Below are positions 44,458 to 53,451 of a stretch of 64,000 nucleotides of DNA, in pieces. The notes beneath the pieces are model-generated. The model was not told where the DNA came from and did no database searches. It saw only the letters and a program-made list of their open reading frames with translations. The first letter of the stretch is position 1. Every line of letters begins with the position of its first letter. The position numbers and the translations under genes are program-made. The stretch comes from Clostridia bacterium. Its GTDB lineage: Bacteria > Bacillota > Clostridia > Christensenellales > Borkfalkiaceae. The stretch covers positions 62,001 to 126,000 of the forward strand of contig JAFYTO010000014.1 in NCBI GenBank assembly GCA_017558825.1. Reading direction: 5' to 3'.

Positions 44458-45714
44458 TTATCTTATTTGACCGTTTCCTTTAATTATATATTTATACGTT
44501 GTAAGTTCTTTAATGCCCATTGGTCCACGAGCGTGGAGTTTTTGCGTAGAAATGCCCATTTCACAACCTAAGCCAAACTCTCCGCCGTCAGTAAAACGCG
44601 TAGATGCGTTTACATAAACTGACGTGCTGTCAACGTTAAGTGTAAACGCTTTTGCATTATCGTTATTATTAGTAATAATACTTTCGCTATGATGAGTTGA
44701 GTGCTTAGATATGTGAGAAATTGCTTCATCTATGCCGTCAACTATTTTAACAGCTAAAATATAATCTAAAAACTCGGTATCAAAGTCAAGTTCGCCCGCT
44801 ACCGTGCCATCAATAATTTTAGCCGACTTTTCGCAAAGCCTTAATTCAACTGCATTTAAGCCATTTTTAATTTTATTGTCAACTAAAACTTCTTTTAATC
44901 TTGGCAAAAGGGTAGTGGCAACGTTTTTGTGAACGAGTAACACTTCAAGTGCGTTGCAAACTGATGGACGGCTAGTTTTTGCATTGTTAATAATTGTAAG
45001 TGCCATATCTAAATTTGCGCTTTCATCAATAAACATATGGCAAATTCCTGTGCCTGTTTGAATTACGGGAACTTTTGCGTTTTGTACGCACGCGTCAATT
45101 AAACCTTTACCTCCGCGTGGAATTAAAAGGTCAATATAGTCGGTAGCAGTCATAAGCTCGTAAGCGCTTTCACGAGTTGTGTCTTCAATTAAAGAGATGG
45201 CGTTTTTTGTAACGTTGCATTGCTCTAAGCCTTGGCGCATAGCATCAACTATGGCTTTAGCAGATAGGTATGCTTCTTTACCAACTCTTAAAACGCACAC
45301 GTTTGAAGATTTTAAACATAAAGTTGCAGCATCTGCAGTAACGTTAGGCCTGCTTTCGTAAATAATTGCAACAACGCCAAGAGGAACGCAAGTTTTTTCA
45401 ATAATTAAGCCGTTTTTATGCTCGTAAGTTTCAATAACGTTATAAACGGGGTCGCTAAGAGTGCAAACCTCTAAAATAGAACTTGCCATTGCGCTAATTC
45501 TTTGCTCGGTAAGTTTAAGGCGGTCTATCATTACAGGCGAAATTTTGCCTTGTGCATTTAAAACGTCTTGCTCGTTTGCTTTTAAAATATTTTGAGTGTT
45601 TTGTAAAATGCTGTTTGCCATGCATTTAAGCGCTTCGTTTTTTTGATTTTCACTTAAATTGGCTATTTCTCTTTTGGCGCTTTTAGCATTTTGTAAAATT
45701 TCAATTGTTGTCAT
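44458..45714 (-). CDS. proA: Gamma-glutamyl phosphate reductase
   Basis: About 418 residues from ATG at 45714. NADPH-dependent second step of proline synthesis. Aldehyde-dehydrogenase fold with PLGVVAIIYESRPNVTADAA, the catalytic Cys in SRPSVCNALE and FTDGGEFGLGCEMGISTQKLHARGPMG-type C-terminal motif. The start overlaps proB by 14 bases; a longer frame upstream lies entirely within proB and is not the start. Confidence 0.96.
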   Translation of the reverse strand: MTTIEILQNAKSAKREIANLSENQKNEALKCMANSILQNTQNILKANEQDVLNAQGKISPVMIDRLKLTEQRISAMASSILEVCTLSDPVYNVIETYEHKNGLIIEKTCVPLGVVAIIYESRPNVTADAATLCLKSSNVCVLRVGKEAYLSAKAIVDAMRQGLEQCNVTKNAISLIEDTTRESAYELMTATDYIDLLIPRGGKGLIDACVQNAKVPVIQTGTGICHMFIDESANLDMALTIINNAKTSRPSVCNALEVLLVHKNVATTLLPRLKEVLVDNKIKNGLNAVELRLCEKSAKIIDGTVAGELDFDTEFLDYILAVKIVDGIDEAISHISKHSTHHSESIITNNNDNAKAFTLNVDSTSVYVNASTRFTDGGEFGLGCEMGISTQKLHARGPMGIKELTTYKYIIKGNGQIR

Positions 45715-46474
45715 TTTTAATAAACCTTGTGCCAATTTCCTTTCCGTCAATAATATCGTATAAAATATTAGGGTTTTCACCGTTGGCTATAATCATATCT
45801 GCGCCGTTAGACGTGCAAATTTTAGCTGCTTTAAGTTTTGTAGCCATACCGCCGGTGCCTAAATTTGATGCGCTAACACCGCCAAGAGTCATAATTTCAT
45901 CAGTTAAATTTTCAACCTTAGAAATAAGTTTTGCATCAGGGTTTTTGTGTGGGTCACTAGTATATAATCCGTCAATATCACTAAGTAACACTAAAAGGTC
46001 GGCATTAACGGTTTTTGTTACTATTGCAGCAAGCGTGTCATTATCGCCAATAACTATTTCATCTGTTGCAATAGTGTCGTTTTCGTTAATAATAGGAATA
46101 ACGTTTAATTCAAGTAAACGGCGCATAGTGTTGCTAAAATTCATAAGCCTATCACTATGCTCAAAATCATCGCCGGTAAGCAAAATTTGCCCAACCGTGT
46201 GGTTGTGCTTTGTAAAAAGTTCATCGTATTTATACATAAGCTCGCATTGTCCAACCGCTGCACACGCTTGCTTAGTAGGAATATCGCTAGGGCGGGTTGG
46301 TAACATAAGTTTGCCAACGCCCATTGCTATTGCGCCAGATGAAACTAAAATTACTTCGTTTCCAGCGTTTTTAATATCGCTAATAACTTTGCAAAGTTCT
46401 TCAACTTTTCTAATATTTAAGTGGCAAGTTTTGTAGGCTAGTGTAGAAGTGCCTACTTTAATAACTATTCTCAT
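45701..46474 (-). CDS. proB: Glutamate 5-kinase, short form without PUA domain
   Basis: 257 residues. First step of proline synthesis. Amino-acid-kinase fold: KVGTSTLAY, VSSGAIAMGVGKL, INENDTIATDE and GTGGMATKLKAAKI. The C-terminal PUA domain of enterobacterial and Bacillus ProB is missing, which is common in shorter bacterial forms. Coupled to proA. Confidence 0.95.
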   Translation of the reverse strand: MRIVIKVGTSTLAYKTCHLNIRKVEELCKVISDIKNAGNEVILVSSGAIAMGVGKLMLPTRPSDIPTKQACAAVGQCELMYKYDELFTKHNHTVGQILLTGDDFEHSDRLMNFSNTMRRLLELNVIPIINENDTIATDEIVIGDNDTLAAIVTKTVNADLLVLLSDIDGLYTSDPHKNPDAKLISKVENLTDEIMTLGGVSASNLGTGGMATKLKAAKICTSNGADMIIANGENPNILYDIIDGKEIGTRFIKNDNN

Positions 46475-46490
46475 TTTTAAGTCCTTTATC

Positions 46491-47030
46491 TTAGAGTAGT
46501 GGTATTTTAGCTAAATAAATAACGTCTTTTCTATCAGCAGCATCACCTTCTGCTAATACAAATGCTTTTTTGTGGATAATTCCACCGGCTTTAATAACTA
46601 AATCTTCTAAACCTTTAAGTGATGCACCTGTTGAAACAACGTCATCAACAATGCCTACTTTTTTACCTTTAATAAGGTCAACGTCATGTTTAGAAAGGTA
46701 CAATTTTTGTTCTTGGCCGGTAGTTATTGAAGATTCAATTGTAATATCAATTCCGTCTTGCATATATAACTTTTTGCTCTTACGTGCAACAGCGTAATAG
46801 TGTTGGTTAAGTTCACGAGCTGTAACGTGAGTTAATTGTAATCCCTTAGATTCAGCCGTAATTAAAACTTCACAATCAGTTAAATACTTAGCAAGTTCTT
46901 TACCGCAGTGTTCTGTAAGTTCAGAGTTGCCGTGCAAATTAAAAAATGCAATGTTTATGCCAGATGGAAGTGGCAAAATTGGAAGATAAGCATCGTAACC
47001 GTTTATATTAACAGTGTAAAATTTATCCAT
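46491..47030 (-). CDS. Phosphoribosyltransferase, adenine/xanthine type
   Basis: 179 residues. The PRPP-binding loop VGIVDDVVSTGASLKGLE is clear, and the type I PRTase fold resembles adenine or xanthine phosphoribosyltransferases. The base specificity is not determinable. The ATG at 47030 has GAGGGG four bases upstream, better than the more distal ATG at 47048. First gene of the proBAC operon, an uncommon association. Confidence 0.8.
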   Translation of the reverse strand: MDKFYTVNINGYDAYLPILPLPSGINIAFFNLHGNSELTEHCGKELAKYLTDCEVLITAESKGLQLTHVTARELNQHYYAVARKSKKLYMQDGIDITIESSITTGQEQKLYLSKHDVDLIKGKKVGIVDDVVSTGASLKGLEDLVIKAGGIIHKKAFVLAEGDAADRKDVIYLAKIPLL

Positions 47031-47062
47031 AAAACCCCTCTTATACAAAAAATTTATAATTT

Positions 47063-47090
47063 ATTATAAAACACAATTATTTTAGCACAA
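47063..47090 (-). promoter_or_regulatory. Promoter of the phosphoribosyltransferase-proBAC operon
   Basis: Minus strand: TTGTGC (47090-47085), 16-bp spacer, TATAAT (47068-47063). Confidence 0.6.
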
Positions 47091-47204
47091 TAAACATTCA
47101 TTGTAAACACATTTAGTAATATTTTGGCAAATACCGCAAAAATACAGCCAACTTTTTTAACTTTTTTTTAATTAATTATAAAAATACTGCATAAACTTGA
47201 TATT

Positions 47205-47933
47205 ATGAGCGAATTAAAAATTACTGAAAGTGGTGCTAAAAGCAAAAATATTTTATATATCTATTCATCTTTAAACGAGTTTATAAACTGTTTAAATTTT
47301 AAAGCCGATATTTTAAACGGTAAAAATAGATGCGAACTTATAATTGACGTGCCTTGCGGTTATCAAGACGCGTTTTTAGTTGAGGCAATAGATAAAATGG
47401 CAGATGTTATTGCAATAAATTATAAGTACACCTATTTTAAGCGTAATATTAAGCTAAAAGGGCTTAACAAGGATGAGGAAGAATTGTTGTTAACTGCTCT
47501 AATTTCAGCAGATTTAGAAGAGGATAAACGTTATTCTATTAAAAGGCTAAAACTCTTTAAAGAGTTTTCTATTGACGGAATTTTCAATTTTAGAATGAAA
47601 CCACTCAAAGAAAAATGGAGTGAAATTTGTGGATATATTCCGTCACGCTTTGAAAAAGGGCAATTAAAAGATTTTATAACTTATTTAATTAAAGATAAGT
47701 GTGGTAAGCGAGTTTACGTTGAAAACCTAACTGTTTACGACAAGAAATACGTTCCGTTAAAGCGCCGTGAATTGCTTAATAGCGACAGTGACAATTTAAG
47801 CATTATTAAGGAAATTTTACTCTCTTGTGCAGGCGAGGTTGAGCTGGCAACAAAAATAGATGATAACAATGAAAAATATATTAAAGAATTTTATGGAGGA
47901 AAGGTTTATTTTTCTGAAAGTTATTTTGCATAA
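47205..47933 (+). CDS. ytxC: YtxC-like protein
   Basis: 242 residues. The segment SIDGIFNFRMKPLKEKW corresponds to the conserved core of the putative sporulation protein YtxC family. In Bacillus ytxC lies just before thrS, the same as here. Function is unknown. No Shine-Dalgarno is seen; TAAACT ends seven bases before the ATG. Confidence 0.68.
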   Translation: MSELKITESGAKSKNILYIYSSLNEFINCLNFKADILNGKNRCELIIDVPCGYQDAFLVEAIDKMADVIAINYKYTYFKRNIKLKGLNKDEEELLLTALISADLEEDKRYSIKRLKLFKEFSIDGIFNFRMKPLKEKWSEICGYIPSRFEKGQLKDFITYLIKDKCGKRVYVENLTVYDKKYVPLKRRELLNSDSDNLSIIKEILLSCAGEVELATKIDDNNEKYIKEFYGGKVYFSESYFA

Positions 47934-47937
47934 TTAG

Positions 47938-47966
47938 TTGACAAATAAGGGTAAGGGTTATATAAT
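47938..47966 (+). promoter_or_regulatory. Promoter of thrS
   Basis: Consensus TTGACA (47938-47943), 17-bp spacer and TATAAT (47961-47966), just after the ytxC stop. Confidence 0.85.
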
Positions 47967-47972
47967 AATAAA

Positions 47973-48190
47973 AAATATGGCGTTATTTAAGACAAGTAGC
48001 CCTTAATTCTTGCTTTAGAGAATTTGCCCTTAGGCTGAAAGGCAATGCAAGGTAGAGACAAGTGAAACCACTTAAACTTAGCCAAAGTCATAGCGTACTT
48101 TAACGCTTATTAAAGTGGCCTATTTAGGCAATTAAGGTGGAACCGCGGTATATATCGTCCTTAAACTATTTAGTTTAAGGATTTTTTTAT
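47973..48190 (+). promoter_or_regulatory. T-box riboswitch (tRNA-Thr) of thrS
   Basis: About 215-base leader. The T-box core AGGTGGAACCGCGG is at 48135-48148. It is followed by a terminator with a 9-bp stem (48158-48166 with 48173-48181) and T run. The AGTAG-type stem I element is at about 47995-48002. A candidate threonine specifier ACC is at 48067-48069. Uncharged tRNA-Thr pairs with it and favours readthrough into thrS. Confidence 0.93.
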
Positions 48191-48204
48191 TGCAAAGGAG
48201 TATT

Positions 48205-50145
48205 ATGAAAGTTTATTTACCCAACGAAACAAGTTTAGAAGTTAGTGAAAATTCATTAGTAAAAGACGTAGCTTTAGCAATTAGCGAAGGTCTTTTTAGA
48301 AATGCCGTAGCAGGCAAAATTAACGGCGAGCTTTGTGACCTTTCTGCTACCGTTAAAGAAGGTGATTTAGTTCAAATCATAACTATGAAAGATAACGAAG
48401 GTTTAGAAATTTATCGCCACACTTGTTCACACGTTTTAGCGCAAGCTGTAAAATCTATTTATCCAACGTGTAAATTGGCTATTGGACCTGTTGTTGAAAA
48501 CGGTTTTTACTATGACATTGAATTTAAAACGCCAATTGCTCAAGAAGATTTACAAAAAATTGAAGTTGAAATGCAAAAAATTATTAAAAGTGATTTGCCT
48601 ATTGAAAGATTTGAGCTTGACAGAGATAAAGCCATAGCTTTATGTAAACGTTTTAAAGAGCCATATAAAGTTCAACTCATTGAAGATTTACCTGAAGACA
48701 GTATAATTTCTTTCTATAAGCAAGGAGCTTTTACAGACCTTTGCAGAGGTCCACATTTACCTTCAACAGGCAAAATTAAAGCGTTCAAGTTAACTTCGCT
48801 TACCGGTGCATATTGGCGCGGTAATAGCAAAAATAAAATGCTTACGCGTATTTATGGTACGGCTTTTGAAAAGAAAAGCCAACTTGATGAATATCTTTTA
48901 GCAATTGAGCAAGCAAAACTTCGTGACCATAATAAACTTGGTAGGGAACTTGGCTACTTTACAACTGTAGATACAATAGGTCAAGGCTTGCCTGTATTGC
49001 TTGAAAAGGGCACTAAAACTATTCAAGTTTTACAACGTTTTGTTGAAGATTACGAGCAAAAGAAAGGCTATATTTTAACAAAAACGCCTTTAATGGCAAA
49101 AAGTGACTTCTATAAAATTTCTGGTCACTGGGACCATTATAGAGACGGTATGTTTGTTATGGGCGATGAAAAGAAAGATAAAGAAGTATTTGCGCTTCGC
49201 CCAATGACTTGTCCTTTCCAATTCCAAGTATATTTAAATAAGCCAAGAAGTTATAGAGATTTGCCTATGCGCTTTAACGAAACTTCTACGCTTTTTAGAA
49301 ATGAAGAAAGCGGCGAAATGCACGGTTTAATTAGAGTAAGGCAATTTACTATTTCAGAAGGTCACCTTGCATGTAGGCCTGACCAACTTGAACAAGAGTT
49401 CAAAGGTTGCGTTGACGTAATGCTTTATATGATGAAAGCAATTGGTCTTGATAAAGAAATTACTTACCGTTTTAGTAAATGGGATAAAAATAATAAAGAA
49501 AAATACATTGGTAGTGAAGAAGAGTGGGAAAGAGTTCAAGATACAATGCGCAATATTTTAGATGATATTGGCATTAACTACACTGAAGCTGACGGCGAAG
49601 CTGCTTTCTACGGTCCAAAACTTGACGTTCAAATTAAAAACGTTTTTGGTAAGGAAGATACTCTTGTTACTATTCAAATTGACTTCCAACTTGCCAAGCG
49701 TTTTGAAATGGTTTACACGGATAGTGACGGCGAAAAGAAATACCCATACGTTATTCATAGAACTTCACTTGGTTGTTATGAAAGAACGCTTGCGCTTCTC
49801 ATTGAAAAATATGCTGGTGCGCTTCCTACTTGGATTGCGCCTTTCCAAGCTTCAATTTTAAGCGTTAACGATAGATGTGAAGATTATTGCCGTGGTATTT
49901 GGGAAAAGATGCTTGAAGAAGGTTTAAGACCAAATCTTGACTTGCGTGCTGAAAAAATTGGTAAAAAAATAAGAGATGCTCAACTTGACAAAGTGCCTTA
50001 TATGCTCATTATTGGAGATAAAGAACTTGAAAACGGCAATACGGTTGGTGTAAGACATAGAAAACTTGGCGATTTAGGTCAAATGACTATTGACGAGTTT
50101 ATTGCTATGGTTAAAAAAGAAGTTAAAGAGTTAAAACTTGACTAA
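48205..50145 (+). CDS. thrS: Threonyl-tRNA synthetase
   Basis: 646 residues. N-terminal TGS domain (about 1-62), then the editing domain with HTCSHVLAQAVK. The class II catalytic core has MTCPFQFQVYLNKPRSYRDLPMRF and RVRQFTISEGH-type motifs. The anticodon-binding domain begins at about 540 (ILSVNDRCEDYC). AAAGGAG precedes the ATG at 48205. Controlled by the T-box leader. Confidence 0.97.
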   Translation: MKVYLPNETSLEVSENSLVKDVALAISEGLFRNAVAGKINGELCDLSATVKEGDLVQIITMKDNEGLEIYRHTCSHVLAQAVKSIYPTCKLAIGPVVENGFYYDIEFKTPIAQEDLQKIEVEMQKIIKSDLPIERFELDRDKAIALCKRFKEPYKVQLIEDLPEDSIISFYKQGAFTDLCRGPHLPSTGKIKAFKLTSLTGAYWRGNSKNKMLTRIYGTAFEKKSQLDEYLLAIEQAKLRDHNKLGRELGYFTTVDTIGQGLPVLLEKGTKTIQVLQRFVEDYEQKKGYILTKTPLMAKSDFYKISGHWDHYRDGMFVMGDEKKDKEVFALRPMTCPFQFQVYLNKPRSYRDLPMRFNETSTLFRNEESGEMHGLIRVRQFTISEGHLACRPDQLEQEFKGCVDVMLYMMKAIGLDKEITYRFSKWDKNNKEKYIGSEEEWERVQDTMRNILDDIGINYTEADGEAAFYGPKLDVQIKNVFGKEDTLVTIQIDFQLAKRFEMVYTDSDGEKKYPYVIHRTSLGCYERTLALLIEKYAGALPTWIAPFQASILSVNDRCEDYCRGIWEKMLEEGLRPNLDLRAEKIGKKIRDAQLDKVPYMLIIGDKELENGNTVGVRHRKLGDLGQMTIDEFIAMVKKEVKELKLD

Positions 50146-50171
50146 TTTTTAAAAAAGATGCTTAAAAATAT

Positions 50172-50200
50172 TTGACATTATTTAAAATAAGTGGTAATAT
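50172..50200 (+). promoter_or_regulatory. Promoter of infC-rpmI-rplT
   Basis: TTGACA (50172-50177), 17-bp spacer and TAATAT (50195-50200). A second TATAAT overlaps at 50198-50203. Confidence 0.7.
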
Positions 50201-50206
50201 AATTGC

Positions 50207-50330
50207 AACAAGCAGAAGTTAACCCTTCTCGCCGGCAATTATGTTCGCTTGGCAGAATAGTGCAATTAACGCCTTAGGCGTATTTTGTAACGGGTTACTT
50301 TTGTAACCCGTTAATTTTTTATAGGAAGGT
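50207..50330 (+). promoter_or_regulatory. infC/L20-type autoregulatory leader with attenuator
   Basis: The leader begins with an AGAAG...CTTCTCGCC hairpin typical of infC-rpmI-rplT leaders in Bacillota. It ends with an 11-bp terminator stem (50288-50298 with 50303-50313) and T run before the ribosome site. L20 is the known regulator of such leaders in Bacillus; here that is inference. Confidence 0.75.
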
Positions 50331-50338
50331 ACACTACT

Positions 50339-50848
50339 ATTAAAGACTTGCATCAAATTAATGATGAAATTAGAGACAGTGAAGTTAGGCTTATAGGCTC
50401 TAACGGCGAACAATTAGGTATTGTAAGCGGTCAAGAAGCATTGCGTATTGCATATGATAGTGATTTAGACCTTGTTAAAATTTCGCCAAACGCAGTTCCA
50501 CCCGTATGCAAAATTATGGATTACGGCAAATTTAAGTTTGAACAACTTAAAAAGGCTAAGGAAGCGCGTAAAAAACAAAAAGTTGTTGAAGTTAAAGAAG
50601 TTTGGCTTTCAATGACTATTGACGTGGGCGACCTTAACGTAAAAGCTAAACAAACTATTAAGTTTTTACAAGCGGGCAATAAGGTTAAAGTTTCAATTAG
50701 AATGCGCGGTAGGCAAAACGCTCACTCCGACCTTGGCGTAGAAGTAATGCAAAAATTCTTTGCGCTTGTTGAAAGTGACGCAACTATGGAAAAGAAGCCT
50801 TTACAAGAAGGTAGAAATATACTTATGATTTTAGGTCCTAAGGCCTAA
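50339..50848 (+). CDS. infC: Translation initiation factor IF-3
   Basis: 169 residues. Prevents premature 50S joining and checks the start codon. The chosen start is ATT at 50339: AGGAAGG is eight bases upstream, and ATT is the known rare start of infC, used for autoregulation. A TTG at 50348 is a less likely alternative. Family motifs include INDEIRDSEVRLIGSNGEQLG, NAVPPVCKIMDYGKFKFEQ and RMRGRQNAHSDLGVEV. Confidence 0.95.
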   Translation: MKDLHQINDEIRDSEVRLIGSNGEQLGIVSGQEALRIAYDSDLDLVKISPNAVPPVCKIMDYGKFKFEQLKKAKEARKKQKVVEVKEVWLSMTIDVGDLNVKAKQTIKFLQAGNKVKVSIRMRGRQNAHSDLGVEVMQKFFALVESDATMEKKPLQEGRNILMILGPKA

Positions 50849-50915
50849 ATTTATATAAAACATTCCACTTTAAGTGGTAATACTATATGAAAATTTATTA
50901 GGAGGACATTTTATT

Positions 50916-51116
50916 ATGCCAAAAATGAAATCGCACAGCGGTGCTAAAAAGCGTTTTTCGCTTACTGCTACCGGCAAGGTAAAAAGAGGCCACCAAAACA
51001 AAAGCCACATTTTATCTAAGAAAACTACTAAAAGAAAGAGAAGATTAAGAACTACTGCTTACGTTTCTCAAACTCAAGAAAAGACTGTTAAGTCAATAAT
51101 TCCTTATAAAGGTTAA
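50916..51116 (+). CDS. rpmI: 50S ribosomal protein L35
   Basis: 66 residues, strongly basic. [14 protein letters not shown] at the start and the [16 protein letters not shown] tract are diagnostic. TAGGAGG precedes the ATG at 50916. Between infC and rplT as usual. Confidence 0.98.
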   Translation: MPKMKSHSGAKKRFSLTATGKVKRGHQNKSHILSKKTTKRKRRLRTTAYVSQTQEKTVKSIIPYKG

Positions 51117-51135
51117 TAAAAGGAGATTGTGAATT

Positions 51136-51486
51136 ATGCTTATTAAAAGAGGTGTTAACGCTGTTAAAAAGCGTAGAAAAATAATGAAACTTGCTAAAGG
51201 CTACTTCGGTTCTAAGAGCAAACTTTATAGAGTTGCTCGCCAAGCTGTAATGAAGTCTTTAAGCTATGCTTACGTTGGCAGAAAACGCAGAAAAAGAGAT
51301 TTTAGAAAACTTTGGATTGCAAGAATTAACGCTGGTTGCAGATTAAACGGTATTTCTTACAGCAAATTTATGTATGGTCTTAAACTTGCTGGAATTACGC
51401 TTAATAGAAAAGTTCTTGCTGATATGGCTGTGAATGATGCTAATGGTTTTGCACAACTTGTTGCAACTGCTAAAAGCAAAATTTAA
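51136..51486 (+). CDS. rplT: 50S ribosomal protein L20
   Basis: 116 residues. [46 protein letters not shown] and [11 protein letters not shown] are diagnostic. Early-assembly protein and the likely repressor of its own operon through the leader at 50207-50330. AAAGGAG precedes it. Confidence 0.98.
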   Translation: MLIKRGVNAVKKRRKIMKLAKGYFGSKSKLYRVARQAVMKSLSYAYVGRKRRKRDFRKLWIARINAGCRLNGISYSKFMYGLKLAGITLNRKVLADMAVNDANGFAQLVATAKSKI

Positions 51487-51498
51487 AGTGTTTTTTAG

Positions 51499-51530
51499 GG
51501 CTGTTAATTTTTAATTGACAGCCTTTAAGT
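51499..51530 (+). terminator. Terminator of rplT operon
   Basis: 11-bp stem with one G-T pair (51499-51509 with 51513-51523), three-base loop, T-rich tail. Confidence 0.65.
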
Positions 51531-51644
51531 TTTGGCTTTGTTACAATATTTGTTTGTTTTTTTTTGTATTTTATTTGTCAAAGTGCAAAATAAATGCTTG
51601 CTAAAACAAGCTTCTTTTGTAACAATGTCTATTCATTTAAAATT

Positions 51645-52373
51645 ATGGTTTATACGTCTATACAAAATCCATTAATAAAGAGCATTGCTTCGCTTAAAGA
51701 TAAAAAGCATCGCAATAAACAAGGGTTATATATAGCCGAAGGCTTAAAAATGGTAAATGAAGCCGTTATGTTTAATAAAGATATCGTTTATATTGTTTGC
51801 GTAAGCGAAATGATAAATGCTATTAGTAAAACTAACGCGCAAATTATAGAAGTTTCACAAAAAGTATTTAGTTATATTAGTGATGAAACTACGCCTCAAG
51901 GCGTTCTTGCCGTTTTAAAAATTCCTTCTCAGTTGGTTAAAGAGCCTACAGGCAACTGTCTTTTATTAGACGGTGTTAGCGACCCTGGCAATTTAGGAAC
52001 TATTATTAGAACTGCTACAGCATTCAATTTTAAAGATATATATCTTCTAAATTGCGTTGATGCTTTTTCTAATAAGGTTGTAAGGGCTAGTATGAGTGGC
52101 ATATATAACGTTAATTTGTATAAAGGCGACTTTTTAACTATAAAAAGTGCGCTTAAAAATTACAGCGTTGTAGCGGGCGACTTAACTGGCGAGGATATTG
52201 ACGGTTTTAAAAGACCGGATAACCTTTGCATTGCAGTTGGAAACGAGGCTAACGGGCTTTCCAGCGAGGTTAAAGAACTTGCTGATAGCATTGTTACTAT
52301 TAAAATGGAAAACAATCAAGAAAGTTTAAACGTTGCAATTGCATTAAGTATTTTAATGTATAAACTTAAATAA
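51645..52373 (+). CDS. TrmH/SpoU-family RNA 2'-O-ribose methyltransferase
   Basis: About 242 residues. SPOUT knot methyltransferase: GVSDPGNLGTIIRTATAF, AVGNEANGLSSEVKELAD and ESLNVAIALSILMY, with an N-terminal substrate-binding domain (NPLIKSIASLKDKKHRNKQGLYIAEG). The target (rRNA or tRNA) is unknown. ATG at 51645 fits family length; an upstream ATG at 51594 would add unrelated residues. There is no clear ribosome site. Confidence 0.88.
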   Translation: MVYTSIQNPLIKSIASLKDKKHRNKQGLYIAEGLKMVNEAVMFNKDIVYIVCVSEMINAISKTNAQIIEVSQKVFSYISDETTPQGVLAVLKIPSQLVKEPTGNCLLLDGVSDPGNLGTIIRTATAFNFKDIYLLNCVDAFSNKVVRASMSGIYNVNLYKGDFLTIKSALKNYSVVAGDLTGEDIDGFKRPDNLCIAVGNEANGLSSEVKELADSIVTIKMENNQESLNVAIALSILMYKLK

Positions 52374-52385
52374 AGGAGTAATTTT

Positions 52386-53126
52386 ATGTCAGGACATAGC
52401 AAATGGGCGAATATTAAGAATAAAAAAGCAAAAACAGACGCTGCTAAAGGTAAAATTTTTACTAAAATTGGTAGAGAACTTGCAGTTGCGGCAAAAGCTG
52501 GTGCAGACCCTTCTACAAATAGTAAACTTGCAGACGTTATTGCTAAAGCAAAAGCAGCAAATATGCCTAACGATAATATTATGCGTTCAATCAAAAAAGC
52601 TGCTGGCGAACTTGGAAACGTAAACTACGAAGTAAAAACATACGAAGGTTATGGTATTGGCGGTAGTGCAGTTATAGTTAAAACATTAACAGATAACGTT
52701 AATAGAACTGTTGGCGAAGTAAGGCATATTTTTGATAAATACGCAGGCAATATGGGAACTACAGGTTCAGTTTCATATATGTTTGAAAACAAGGGCGTTC
52801 TTATTATTGAAAGAACCGTTGACCTTACAGAAGATGCAGTTATGGAAATGGCGCTTGATGCAGGTGCTGATGACGTTATTGTTGAAGACGACGTATTTGA
52901 AATTAGAACACAACCTGCAGATTTTTCTTCTGTAAGAAAATATTTTGAAGAAAATAACATTGCGCTTGCTGAAGCTGATATTTTAATGATACCAAATGAC
53001 AAAATTGAACTTTCAGCAGACCAATTAGTAACTTTCTATAAAATGCTTGATGCTTTTGACGATAATGATGACGTTCAAGACGTTTATCACAACGTAAATC
53101 TTCCAGAAGAAGAGGAAGAAGAATAA
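52386..53126 (+). CDS. YebC/PmpR family protein
   Basis: 246 residues. SGHSKWANIKNKKAKTDAAKGKIFTKIGREL at the start and YEGYGIGGSAVIVKTLTDNVNRT are typical. Family members act as transcription regulators or, as shown for TACO1/YebC2, help translation. Acidic C-terminal tail. AAAGGAG precedes the ATG. Confidence 0.93.
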   Translation: MSGHSKWANIKNKKAKTDAAKGKIFTKIGRELAVAAKAGADPSTNSKLADVIAKAKAANMPNDNIMRSIKKAAGELGNVNYEVKTYEGYGIGGSAVIVKTLTDNVNRTVGEVRHIFDKYAGNMGTTGSVSYMFENKGVLIIERTVDLTEDAVMEMALDAGADDVIVEDDVFEIRTQPADFSSVRKYFEENNIALAEADILMIPNDKIELSADQLVTFYKMLDAFDDNDDVQDVYHNVNLPEEEEEE

Positions 53127-53132
53127 AAAAAC

Positions 53133-53166
53133 TAAACCTTTACGCCAGTTAAGCGTAAAGGTTTAT
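53133..53166. terminator. Terminator between yebC and the antisense-oriented ncRNA
   Basis: 13-bp stem (53133-53145 with 53153-53165) with 7-base loop. The T run is best on the minus strand, ending the candidate ncRNA; it may also end yebC. Confidence 0.8.
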
Positions 53167-53179
53167 ATTTATATGGCAA

Positions 53180-53398
53180 AATTGCCTTGCTATTAAAGTA
53201 ACCCGCCTGTGCCGTTATGGAAAAATTATTTACCCCTATTTGTAGAGGTGGGTACTTCGTTTTACAGTTTAGACTTTCCCAAATTAGTAGAAACGCAAAA
53301 GGCAGTTTCTTAGGAATACGCATTGCTGTAAAAACGGCAAGTTCCCTTATATATTAACGTGGAACAACATACTTTCCTTGCGTACACTGCAGGCAATT
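53180..53398 (-). ncRNA. Candidate 6S RNA (ssrS-like)
   Basis: The 325-base gap between yebC and the MBL gene holds no reading frame with a ribosome site. On the minus strand a promoter (TTGACA 53430-53425, TATTAT 53409-53404) leads to a transcript starting near 53398. Its first eight bases AATTGCCT pair perfectly with AGGCAATT at 53187-53180, closing a 219-base structure. Inside, AAAGTA/TACTTT forms a second stem flanking asymmetric loops. GTGTACGCAAGG near the 5' end and a CACCTCTA/TAGGGGT hairpin near the 3' side recall 6S RNA. A strong terminator follows. RNase P, tmRNA and SRP signatures are absent. Family identity is not certain. Confidence 0.5.
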
Positions 53399-53403
53399 TA
53401 AGT

Positions 53404-53430
53404 ATAATATAAATTTTTAATTTATGTCAA
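53404..53430 (-). promoter_or_regulatory. Promoter of the candidate 6S RNA
   Basis: Minus strand: perfect TTGACA (53430-53425), 15-bp spacer, TATTAT (53409-53404). It ends about six bases before the inferred RNA 5' end. Confidence 0.55.
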
Positions 53431-53451
53431 CTATATAAAGGAAGAATAATT

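Noticed and set aside
53165..53451. RNase P RNA, tmRNA or SRP RNA in the noncoding gap
   Set aside because: The universal core sequences of these RNAs are not seen, and the size and closing-stem layout fit 6S RNA better.
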